Assembly: GCA_020086605.1 (NCBI GenBank)
Contig: JACBWW010000012.1
Span: 12,482,716 to 12,546,715, forward strand
From: Lanius collurio
Lineage: Eukaryota; Chordata; Aves; Passeriformes; Laniidae
DNA length: 64,000 bases
Direction: 5' to 3'
A model generated the notes under the pieces. The model did no database searches, was not told the origin of the DNA, and worked only from the letters and a program-made list of their open reading frames with translations. Made by a program: the position numbers and the translations under genes. Of this stretch, positions 39,562 to 50,600 are shown piece after piece (the first letter of the stretch is position 1; the number at the start of each line of letters is the position of its first letter).

Positions 39562-39661
39562 AGGCACATTCAACTTTTGACTTCATTACTCCTTCACAAA
39601 AGAGAGATGTTACTTAAACCCCCTATTTTTCATAAAATCTTCCTTAAAATACCGGAAGCAG
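39562..39661 (+). repeat. Dispersed ~100-bp duplicate, copy A
   Basis: Its last 80 bases (39582-39661) differ from 42197-42276 at four positions only. The left 20 bases are also alignable after an indel. The family is unknown. Confidence 0.85.
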
Positions 39662-40480
39662 AAGCATCTAATCTGTATGCCATTTATACAGAATGACTAT
39701 CTTTTGTTTCATGGCCAAATACTCTTACAGACCAGCCTACACCTTGATTATGGGTTTTCATACTCAGCAGAGAAGGAAATCTGCTCTGTGCTGACAGACC
39801 CAAGGACTGTAGAATTGCTCCAATCCTGCTGTGCAGAACTTGTTCCTTTGTAAAAATGCATTTATATACAGATCACAAGTGGTGTGAGTCAAGCATGTTG
39901 TCAGTTCAGTTAAAATGGTATCCCCAAATCAGAAGATTTGGAAGAAAACAGATGCAGCAGAATCAGAACTATAATGACTGGTAACACACAGACCTTAAAA
40001 GTGTCTTTCTATGTTACTCGGGACTGATGTCAGACTCCTGCTGCTAATGCTAGTGGAGCCTGGGCCCTCTCTCTAATCCTGTTCATGAATTCATGAAATG
40101 TTCTCTTTAAACCAACCCTGTTTGCTCTCTTCACGGCTATTTTAAAGAGGTTATTCCAGGGCTCATTCCTCTTAAAAATGTTTTAATTTTCAATGATATG
40201 TATGCCCAGACTAAAGCTCATTTCTTGTGCCAACTCAGATCTTTGCCACACAGAGACCTGCCTGCTACCAAGGGTTGAGCACTGGTAAGAAAATTTTTTC
40301 TTGATAGAAAATGAAAGCAAATTTAGTTTTGTTTGCAATAACAAGCAAATAAACAAGAAGTGCTTTGCCTCGAGTTCAAAAAGTCAAAACCAAATTGTTT
40401 GTGCTTTGTCCAGCACCTCTTTTTCTTTAGATTTAGTATGCAAAACAAGACTTTGGGGAACCACAGAGCAGCAAGAAAAA
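39662..40480. other. Single-copy DNA, no gene seen
   Basis: No recognisable repeat family. The stretch 40010-40290 is slightly GC-richer and may be a very old retroelement, unassigned. Confidence 0.4.
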
Positions 40481-40674
40481 AGGAGAGAGGGAGGGAGGGA
40501 GGAAGGAAGGGAGGAAGGGAGGAAGGAAGGAAGGGAGGGAGGGAGGAAGGAAGGAAGGAAGGAAGGAAGGAAGGAAGGAAGGAAGGAAGGAAGGAAGGAA
40601 GGAAGGAAGGAAGGAAGGAAGGAAGGAAGGAAGGAAGGAAGGAAGGAAGGAAGGAAGGAAGGAAGGAAGGAAGG
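40481..40674 (+). repeat. (GGAA)n / (GGGA)n microsatellite
   Basis: An impure GGGA/GGAA mixture at 40481-40544 is followed by about 130 bases of uninterrupted GGAA (40545-40674, about 32 units). Long open frames on both strands across it (EGRK and SFLP repeats) are artefacts of the tetranucleotide. Confidence 0.99.
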
Positions 40675-42170
40675 CACTTCTGAGTTTTGGGTGGATCAGC
40701 CTCTGGACTCAGCCTCAGCCATGCACATGAGCTCCCACATCATCAGCATTAATGCTGCACTGGCACTCTTAATGCCCCAAGTATTGCCAGTAGCCTGAAA
40801 CCATACACAGCAAACCTTTCCAGTACAGAATGAGCTGAAGGCATCCACTGCCAATCTGTTCTCACCAGACTTTACAAATCTTGCAGGCACCTAAAAGGGT
40901 TATCTCAAGTCCTCCTCACAGTAAATAAAATATTCTTTAAAAGGCTTTTGGGGATCCTCAGGGCATTCCAGTATTGCTAGGAAGATGCTTTACCCTACCT
41001 AGTAGAGAAATACATAACAATGTGCTTTAAAAATTAAAAATTTAAAAGAATCTGAATAATTGCTTCCTGTCAATTTTCTAGGCTCGCATCATGTAATTTA
41101 AGAGTGAACCATCTCAACAAATTCACTTGGAAATGTCTATCTAGCCTGTGGAAAAGCCATGTAAATCTGTGTACCGAGCACAATACATAATGAAGTTTAC
41201 ACTTGCTTTGGGTTTGTCCTGAGGAATGTACAGCAATTCTGACACAGTTTCTGTCAGTGTTACTAGCTACAACATGCAGCTCAGTAGCACAGGAGTCTAT
41301 TTCCTGTTCAAAGGGGAAAATAAAGACTTAAATAAAAGAAAGAAAAAGGGGAAAATAAAGACAGGTTAGTTGTCTCAAAATATTATCAGTTGGTTCTCCT
41401 TAAAAATAATTAAGTGCCTATTTCACCAGAATTAATGAAAAAGAATGTTATTATGTAGATGTTAAAACTACAGGGCAGGCAAAATAATCATAATGAAACC
41501 AGTGTTTTTCTGTCTGTTTCTTTAGGTTTTCATAGGCTATAGTCTTGGACCACTCCCTTTTGACTTGACCATAACAATGAATCAAAATTAAATTGATCAG
41601 GGTCTTGTACTCTGATTTGCTCAAATAATTGCATTTTGTTTTCTGACATGCACCAAAGAGAGCTGTGTGCACAATTGGGGGGGGTATATCCCACCAGCAG
41701 AAAGACTATGGTTTATTTCAGTATTTTTCTGAATCTTGGAAACAGAAAAAGTGACATAGTGACACATTTGATTACAGTACACATATACCAACTAAAAGGC
41801 CATCAAACTTGAACAGGTTTGTACACAGAAAAATCTTGTAAAATTGTGAGGAGCTGCTTGAAAATGCCAAAGCAACAGACTTTCTCGGAAAAGCAGTAGT
41901 CAAGCAAACAAATACGCAGTGAAAAAACCCAATTTTTTCCATAGGACTGGGGGGGGCTCTGTTTGTTTGGGTTTTGTTGTTGTTGTTTTTGTTGTTATTT
42001 TTATTTTGGTTTCATTTGTGTTTTGGTGTTTCTGTTAGCTTGTTTTTTGTTTTCTTTCCCCAGAAAACAGATGAATCTTGTTTTTCTGCTTTAAAAAAAA
42101 AGTTAGACTCAAAGCAGATTCAAACCATGAAGAATTTCAAACTGCATGGCTTCCTCTATCTCAAAGTTAA
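40675..42170. other. Single-copy DNA with small direct repeats
   Basis: AAGGGGAAAATAAAGAC occurs at 41311-41327 and again at 41346-41362, period 35. A run of eight G at 41949-41956 is followed by a GTT/T-rich tract to about 42010. No gene was recognised. Confidence 0.55.
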
Positions 42171-42276
42171 AGGCATATTCACATATTCATTTTTACTTCA
42201 CTACTCATTCACAAAAGAGAGATGTTACTTAAACCCCCTATTTTTCAGAAAATCTTCCTTAAAATACTGGAAGCAG
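42171..42276 (+). repeat. Dispersed ~100-bp duplicate, copy B
   Basis: Partner of 39562-39661. The core 42197-42276 has four substitutions in 80 bases, one of them CCGG to CTGG, consistent with CpG decay from copy A's state. Confidence 0.85.
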
Positions 42277-42319
42277 TGCACACAGCACAATCAGACCAGA
42301 TCAGTGCACACAGCACAAT
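42274..42319 (+). repeat. Short tandem duplication, 18-base units
   Basis: CAGTGCACACAGCACAAT occurs at 42274-42291 and 42302-42319, 28 bases apart, with no substitutions. Confidence 0.9.
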
Positions 42320-43180
42320 GAAACTTCTGCTATGACTGTAATATAAATAAATTTCATATTAAATTGGATGTATTTTAAAGACTAAAGAAAGAATATTGTT
42401 CTTAAATACGTGGTAGAAAAGTGAAAAATTACAGATTTGAGATAGTAGTAAAATTAGATATTCTCAAGAGTTAAGCATTAATAGATCTTGCAGATCTATT
42501 TCTGCTTCCATCAGTGTTGCAAAGGTCTCTTGTTCCACGTGGGTAATGAATCTATACAGATTACACCTACTGCACTACTTCCATGTATTTACATACATAC
42601 TTTGAAGGAATTATTCTGACTACTGCAGCTGATTTCCTGAGTAAACAAGACTACAGTTCTAAAAATAAGACTAAAGTTCCCAATTGAGTTATAGGATTAC
42701 ACAGCAAAAAAAAAAAAAATTAAACATTTTGACATAAAAAATAGTTGATACTGAATGTTATCTGTCCTTTTAAAAAATGGGACCGTGCTGTTCATTTTCA
42801 TTCATCTTGCTTTCATTTCTAGCCTCAGAACTTCCCCACAGACATTCATGCACAAGCTGGCTGTATAAATGTATGCCTTATGCCAAAAAAAAACTTTTTA
42901 GATTATAGTCTGCCTCTTAACATGCTTTGACTTGAAAATTCAGAAACAGCACTTGTGAATCAGGATGAGTATCATGAAGAGTTTAAAATGTATTATAAAA
43001 ATTCTTAAAATTGTACTGGTAAAAGGTTTTGAATAAGTCTCATTTTTAAAATATTCAACTTTTAACTTTGGTATCTTGAATACTGCTATTTACATGATAC
43101 AGATCGATTTCAGGAAAGAAAAATTCAGATGAAAAGAAAGAAAGAAAACAAAGAGGAAAAGAGAACTACTCTTTACTGAT
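42320..43180. other. AT-rich DNA, no gene seen
   Basis: Contains a poly-A at about 42706-42718 and short A-rich runs. Nothing was recognised. Confidence 0.55.
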
Positions 43181-43300
43181 CAAACTGACTGGCAGTAGCC
43201 CTCTCAGTTATCTGAAAAGCTGTGTGATACCCTGGTGAACTTTTAAGTCATTTGTTGCTCTTATTCATTTCTTGATAAACCTGCCTCCTGTCTTCTCCTC
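43181..43300 (+). repeat. Second dispersed repeat, copy A
   Basis: AGCTGTGTGATACCCTGGTG followed by AACTTTTAAGTCATTT and CCTGCCTCCTGTCTTCTC aligns with 46998-47110. It is more diverged than the 39.6/42.2 kb pair. The family is unknown; an LTR edge is possible. Confidence 0.6.
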
Positions 43301-44315
43301 TAAACTGATACACTGACCAAACAATTTTCTCTTAATTTGGAGGAAGAGGGTACTGAAAGTTTCAGAGCACTGACTTTAGGGGACCATAGGGGAAAAACAT
43401 TGTTTTCACCTTTTCCCATTGCTCTCTCAGAGCATAGCACTCCTGACTTCAAGGCAACATCATCCACAAGTTTGGCAAGAACACCCATCAGTTATACTCA
43501 AGACAATATTATTGAGCCCTTTCTCTAAGTTCTGTGTACCAACTCAATATAAAATCACAGTTCTGATTATTGATCAAATAAAAAATTTCCACTTGAGAAG
43601 TCCTGACAGAAAACCAGAGGATTTCCTACACAGCAGCACAGTCCTTCCATACCATAGCCCACATACTGAGGTTTCCTGGTTTATATCCTGACAGCTATAC
43701 CCCTGGAATGCCTTGGGATATGCCTGAAGTATTTCTCTACCCTCTCTCTGATCTTTATTGGCTCTTCACCTCAACAGGAGACACCAGCCTCACACTGATC
43801 CTCTTTGGCTTCCCACAGAGCATTCATTCCCCAGCTGCAAGGTGCCATGAACATGTCTTGGGATAATGGTCCACATTGGCAGAAAATGCTTCAGACAAGT
43901 TATGAGCCCTAAATTTATTACTTCCCTCTGATCTACCTGAACCCCAACTTTAGCCAAGTTTAATGACAAAAACTCCCCCCAGAATTATCAAACGAGTATT
44001 AAATTTAGACTTATAGTTCAATAATGGAAACCTTGAACTCCCACTTACACCCCAAGCCTGATTGTTCAGTCAGTAAGATTCTACTCTTTGTATCCATAAT
44101 CTCTAATTTTTTATACATTTTTGCTATTAGCTTTGGGACACAAAAGCAAATATGTGAAGTGCTCCAGCACAGTATAGATAATTGTAAAATTAGGAGTTAC
44201 AGCCATACTTATTTAGTAGAGCCCATCTCTTACAAGAAGTGCTTTTTAAACTGTAGACTACATCCACCACCAGCAACAACCAAAACCTGATGAACTGAAA
44301 TAAAGAAAGAGGTAC

Positions 44316-44343
44316 ATTTCCACAAAATTTATTTTGTGGAAAT
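44316..44343. repeat. Perfect 13-bp palindrome with TT spacer
   Basis: ATTTCCACAAAAT, then TT, then ATTTTGTGGAAAT is seen directly. The AT-rich arms could extrude as a cruciform. Confidence 0.9.
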
Positions 44344-46997
44344 ACAAAATGAAACATAGGCTTAAGCATCCTCTTTGAATCACCTGAGATCCGCTTCTTT
44401 AATTTACTAGACATTTACAATTACACATAGAAAAGAAAACGAATGAGGTGATTCTTCTTCCTGAGCTAACATAACATAAAGTTGTTAATGTCTAATTGTG
44501 AACCTACCTTTGTGCTTTAGCAGACATGAAGACAGAGCTTGACAAACTGGAGTATTTACCCAGACAAAAATAGCCACTCAGCTGTGCTTTAGTGCCATTT
44601 TCTGTCACACCAGCATGACAGCACTAAGTGTTTAGTTCAAATAAGTGGTTCCACGTCCTCTGATAATACAACATGGTTCCAGCATTCTGTTCACTACAAT
44701 TTCAGCTCCATCAGGGGTAGCACAAGACAGCTCAGTATTCCCAGAGATTTTCAAACTGTGGTGCATGTGTTCTATTATGCACTCAACTCGTCTGGTCCAT
44801 TTGGACTGGATTCACCAGGGAATACAATTAGCTGGCCATTTTATTTACACAACCCAGCCTGCCAATTTGTCTGGAGCTTCAGTTATTTTTTATTTTTCTC
44901 TTTCTTGCTGTTTTGAATTATTTCTGATGTGGCTACTATCTGTAGCACAGATTCTTCTTCCACTGGGCATTAGTGTGTAAGGTAACCAACTGTTGGGGGA
45001 CTCATCTTGGGGCAATCAGGATCTTCAAATTAGAAGCAGTAGTTATTTCCTCAGCAAACTCAAGTACATTGTTCTTTTAAATGAGCCACTAAATAAGGCT
45101 TCTTAATGTGTTGCCAAACAAATCATGGAGAATAGGAAGGAACAGCAGCAGACAACGGCACACAGACACAGAGCAATGAACTACTACTGCTCCCTATTGC
45201 ACAACTAATCAGTGCTCCCAAAGCAGGGCACTTTTGCTGCCCTGCAGACCAGAATTTGACACAGGCTATTTAGTATTTTAGGAAAACAGGCAAATATTCC
45301 AAAAAATGAGACATGAAACGATCTTATCTAAAGGATACAGAACTGTGGTAATCTCAGCAAGCCTCACAGAACCACCATTGTCACTGTATTTGAGGTATAC
45401 TTTCAAAGTTCAGTTAGCACACACAATGCAAATATTTAATATCAGAAAATAAGAGCAGACATAAAAAGATATATATAAAAGTCACTCTCATTCAAATGCA
45501 GACATTTGAAATGGTAAACATATGAAAGTATTGTGCACTTATTCAGTCGAGGAGGTTCATATATTACCGATTTTAGAATGCCAAGTATTTTCTGCCAAAG
45601 TCTTCACTATTCTTTTCTTCCTCTGTCTCTGCCTCTCCCCTCCTGCATCAAAGAAAAATCTCTCAGCCTTCTACATTTTTTATCTCAACGCAACATAGTC
45701 TCAAAATGGTTCATACAATTAAAAGGAAAACTTAAAAAAAAGAAAAATTTAACTACCTTCCATCAGACATGGATTTGTTTTTCTCTGCTGCTACTCAAAA
45801 CAAATTGCCAGTCTTTCAGTTTTCCTAATGACTTTAATTATCTTTTTCCCATAAGCTTTTCCAGGACAGCTTCATGCAACTTACTGGGTTTTTGTAACAA
45901 TTTATAATTAAAATTTGATACAAAACTTTTGGCAATGTATCTATAAAGAATTCAAATTATTAAAAAATAAAGTTATAATATACTTTAGAAACACAAAATG
46001 ACTGATGAGATTACATAACACCTCTCATAACTGTAAAGGTTTCCATTACTGTAAGTCTTTTTATGAGCAACAATGAGTCAAACTGAAACTATCACCAAAA
46101 AAGGGTTAAATGAAAAAACATCACATATCCATGCATTTATGGGGACAGACAGCCACAAACTCGCTAGAGTGCATGAAATGTTCACTCTGCTTACCAACAC
46201 CACCAAGCACGTTCCTATTTACATTCAGAGGCTTGAAAACAAAAACCAGAACCTTTACTGGAGTACTTAGCTCGAGAGTCCCTTATTCCTCTGACCAGTC
46301 CACTGTCTCCTGGAATGTTTTCCCAAAGCATCATGTCTTACTAGGCCCCCTCTCAGGGAAGTAGAAAGTCCTAAAATCCCTTCTCTCTATTCTGTAACTT
46401 CATATTGCATATTTGTTTGGTGGACTGACATAGCAGTTAGAACAAATACTCCTGCTGGGTTTAGAGCATCTATGAAGCTACAGGAGAGGGAGACACACTG
46501 TCAGGAAAAAGGAAGTGGTTGCCTGGTCACTGGCAGAGCACACTGAGGTGCTGACCTCTGAAGGAAAGGTCTTAAAAGCACTGAAAACATGCCATAGTCA
46601 AGCAATGCACTGTCCTCTATACCATGGCCTAGGCATGCTCAAGAGTTTTGGTTAACAGCCAGTAAATTTTACAGATTTAGAGAGACTAGATTTTGGGTTT
46701 CATGGGGTTTTTTTTACAAAACACACTAAACATATCATTGCTTTCATTAATTAAGACACTTCAACAATAAACAGGAACAGTTTCAAAATACATTTAACAG
46801 TGTATGAAAACATCTGAATGCTAGTTCATGGATCAAGACAATAACTGTCTTTGCTCTCCCCTCCAACAGAGTAGAAGGCCTAACATATTGCCTTGCTGGA
46901 GTAGGATTGGTGGAAGAATTTGTGCTCCCACACCAAAAACCAGAGCCGTCTGGCCACTGTAATTACTGCTGGGATAGAGGTTTCATATGATTTCTTC
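44344..46997. other. Single-copy DNA, no gene seen
   Basis: Frames at 44645-44980 and 45533-45907 exceed 110 codons but show no domain, motif or splice context. No repeats were recognised. Confidence 0.5.
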
Positions 46998-47110
46998 AAC
47001 AAGACTGGTAGTAGTTAAGAGCTGTGTGGTATCCTGGTGAACTTGTAACTCATTTAATCCTCTTCTTTGTTCCTTGCTGAACCTACCTCCTCTATTTCTC
47101 TCTTGTCTTC
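46998..47110 (+). repeat. Second dispersed repeat, copy B
   Basis: AGCTGTGTGGTATCCTGGTG followed by AACTTGTAACTCATTT and ACCTACCTCCTCTATTTC aligns with 43181-43300. Confidence 0.6.
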
Positions 47111-49639
47111 TACATACACAATATTCAAATTAGAGAACCCATATTCATAAAGCCATTTTTATTTCCTGCTGAAGAAGGACAATCCCTTGGCAAATATGAA
47201 ACAGTTACATCAGAAAGATGACATTAAAAAAAGCCAGCTATTGTTAAAAGGTAATAGAGTATAAAATCCATCAATGTTAAAAAGTGCCCAGAATGTTCAA
47301 ATTCAGGTTTTCAGAAAACTCTGCAATAAAGATATCTGCCCTTAAGCCATTTGCCTGGGTACAGCTGCACACATCAAGCACAGAGTGTGTAGGGACACTT
47401 TTCAAAGCCTGTGACTGTGAAGAGCAGACCACTGGGTACTGTTGGTCATAGGCAGGAGGGCTTAAGTCTGCTCAAGAGGGAATGAAAGAACTCAAAGACA
47501 GCTGCTAAAGGTAGGCAGTTTACCCTGCTATTGGACTTTGTAAAGCTGTCAGAGTTCCTCCCCAAGCAGTCCAGGTGCCTTAACACAAGGAAAGAATCAA
47601 CCACATAAAGATGGCTTGCAGAGTACCTGGATGGTAACTTGATCCCATTTCTACTGGAGAAAGTGAACTCGGGGCCAAGGTAAACTGATAAGGAATGAGT
47701 ATGCTCCTGTAGGACAAAACCAGCCAATTCAAAGCCAAGCTCAGAAAGTCAAAAAGAATGTGTCCATTTCAATCCCCACACCTGAATGGAATTGTTGAAG
47801 TAGTTTCTCCTCTGCATGAACTTCATACTAGAAGTTCAATACACTTCACCTCGTGCAAACTTCATTCAACCTTGACAGCTGAATGATCATTTCCTAGACT
47901 GCTTACAAGGATTCAATGTTAAATTTATAAATACAAGTATTAGGTTTACTTTTTGCTTTTGCAATACACAAATTTATGCTTAGAAGAAATAGTACATGCC
48001 TATCCCACCAAATCCATATGTACATTTGGAAACACTTGGGGTTGCTTACGGTGTTCTCAGTTTTGCATAAGAACGGGAGGTTAATTTAAGAACTCGCTTG
48101 AAAGACATCTGTCTGATCATGTGGTTTCAGCTGCAGACAGGGAAAGTGAGGAGGGGAAATAAAAAACAACAGTTGTCATTAATAAACACACCCAATTTAT
48201 TTTGTGGTTTGTATTTCTACATTCTAGGTTTGAGCATGTTCATCTCAGAATCTCTCCTCAAAGAGACTGCTCTTGGTCTGCACTTCTGGATGTTGAAAAA
48301 TATTCAATGCTGCTTGAAAGGGAAAAGATAGTTTTCCCAGCCAAAAGAGCATTCAGTTTTCTATGCTTTATCAAGAAATTTTCAAGGTAATAATAAAATA
48401 ACAAACATATTAACATTTTAATACAAAAAATATAAGAACTTTCCTTTCAAACATGGGTCAAAATTACTTTTAACATTTACAATAAGAGCTGGAGAGAAAA
48501 CTATAAATTTCTAGCTAAACATTAGCAATATTCTTTAAAGTTTTCTGTGTTTCAGACAGAGTATACAAATCTTAAACACCATTTAATTCCTACACACCTT
48601 AATAGTTTTATGTATTTCCCATGGACACTTTTGTCATCATTCATCATCATTCATCATCAGTTATTCAATTACATCATAACTCACTCTCTCTTAATCTCAA
48701 TTTTTTTTAATGTAAGATGAATAACACCAATATTAACATTCCAGGAATGAGCCTAGTTCTTATGAAATAGCAAGAGAATAAAAAGTCCTTTGTTAAGTTT
48801 TTCCTGGAAATACAAAAGAAAAAAAGTCACCAGCACACAAAGCAATTATACAAATCTCCTTTCTAAAAGTATTTGAACAATCTCAAGATTTGGTAGTTGA
48901 AAACAAGAGAGTATTTCTGGTCCTCCAGTAATTTTAATGATAAAACAACGTAGGTGTGCCCCTGTAAAACCAAAATACTGAATTCTTAAACACCAATGCC
49001 AACACAAGAAGAGACCTAAAACTTGACATTGACACATACAATATCTGGTAGTCCAGAAATCAATAAGAGCAGTGACCTGCTTTCAAATGAAAAGCAGGAA
49101 AAGTCTCTCCCAAAGGCCCTAATGCCTATATGTCCTTCCAGCTAACCACTATACAAGAAAAATGTAGAAGCCTCAAACAGGACAACAAAATGGACAGAAG
49201 TGAAAAAACCTTGTTTTAAACAAGTATGATTCATACTCATATACATTACTAGTTGGGCTTTTTCATAGTGCAGAAGTTAAAAGTGGTCTGGAGTAAATGA
49301 CAGAGGAGAGAAAAACTGAATGAAAAGGTGTTAAGAAGAGGTTATGGCAAAACCACCTAGCCAGAACAGTATAGTACTTACAAAATTACAGAGTCTTCTG
49401 ACTAGAAGTGTGTGAAAAGCTAGGAGGGTATTTCTGATGTACATGAAACACAGTAAAAGCTGAAATGAGACCTCAAAGCTCTTCTTCTTTTCTGAAACAG
49501 GATATGAATTTAATTATGCAGAAAAAGAACTGGTGTCTGCATGTCTTCTTCTTTTGAGGGTCTTGCAGATCCTTCCTAGAAAAATGGCTCCTTTATGGTA
49601 GCAAAGTCTCTAACTCCAAAGAGTTTTAAGAATGCGAGT
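47111..49639. other. Single-copy DNA, no gene seen
   Basis: Contains a short tandem CATCATTCAT array at 48634-48660. No gene was recognised. Confidence 0.5.
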
Positions 49640-50180
49640 GCTTGCTGCTCTCCCTTCACTGCAGACTCCAGCTCCTCCCTGAGCCAGAGTGAATGCACCT
49701 CTTTAAAAAAACAACTATTCTGACAATACGCTCACCCTTTCCCAGGGTTTACTGCCAATTTCAAAAGCCTAATTGCCGTTGTGAACTGCGAGGATATCCA
49801 AACTGAGTGGAATGAAATATTATCTTTTCCCCTCCCCTATTCTCTTCCTATTTCAGCTGCAGATTTTCTTCCTTGCTAATGCAAGTATCTGTTGTGGAGG
49901 ATTTTTCCTTTACAACAAAACCAAAAGTATCTCTTGGTTTCCAACATGATTATTACAGATCAACACCAACTCTGACTTCGTATTTGACATTAGCATGGCT
50001 CTTTAAAACAAATTTGGTAGTTTCTCAGCAGTAGCACCACACTTCTTTAATGTTTATTGACAGGCAGGTCAGCAGCCAGTGACTTTTTTTTTAATGACTG
50101 TATTCTTTTGTTCTCTTTGCAGTACCCGCAAGGACTTGAATGACAGAAAGTTCATTTTTCTCCGAATGAACATCTGATTA
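49640..50180 (+). promoter_or_regulatory. Candidate conserved element with a strong 3' splice site
   Basis: Repeat-free, compositionally even sequence. Near its right end a long pyrimidine tract leads to TTCTCTTTGCAG, with AG at 50121-50122. The next bases are open for 17 codons (50124-50174) to a TGA at 50175. This could be a terminal exon of a noncoding or alternative transcript, or a chance acceptor. No homologous protein was recognised. Confidence 0.25.
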
Positions 50181-50600
50181 GAGTAGCCCATGCTTTACCC
50201 CCCTTTGGGAGACATGCTGTCAGCCAGCAAAGCCATGGTGGTCGTGGTAGCTGTCACTGCATATCCAACAGCTGCTCCGTTACACATTCCCTAACCTGGC
50301 AAGAACCGTGCTGCGGAGATTCTGCCGCTTTTCCCCACCCTGGCTCTGTGCTGCCCTGGACCCGTCCCTCCAGCAGGCAGGCTGGCCAGCAGCTCTGCCT
50401 GCAGCTGCTTCCCACCCTCCTAGTGCTGGTTCACCTCAGCAGGAGCTCTCCTGAAGGGGCCTTCTATGGCCTCAGTCCTGGAGAATGAGTGTCACCCCAT
50501 CAGGGAACCAGAGCTCCTTGGCTGGAAGCCTGCAGTGCCCTAACCTGGCTGGTACCCACAATTTGCAGATAGTGGCACACTTTGGGGTCTTTGCTGCACC
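50181..50600. other. GC-rich block in AT-rich DNA
   Basis: Many CAGC/CTGCC words, few CpGs, no open frame of note and no recognised repeat. Sharp composition change on both sides. It could be exon 3' UTR-like DNA, an old retroelement or a decayed CpG island. Confidence 0.35.

Noticed and set aside
40301..40798. 165-codon and overlapping frames rich in EGRK, and an antisense SFLP frame
   Set aside because: They are translations of the GGAA microsatellite, whose period of four leaves all frames open; no gene context.
44645..44980. 111-codon frame with a hydrophobic C-terminus
   Set aside because: No family resemblance and no splice or promoter context.
45533..45907. 124-codon plus-strand frame
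   Set aside because: Phe/Ser/Leu-rich translation of pyrimidine-rich DNA, no motif or context.
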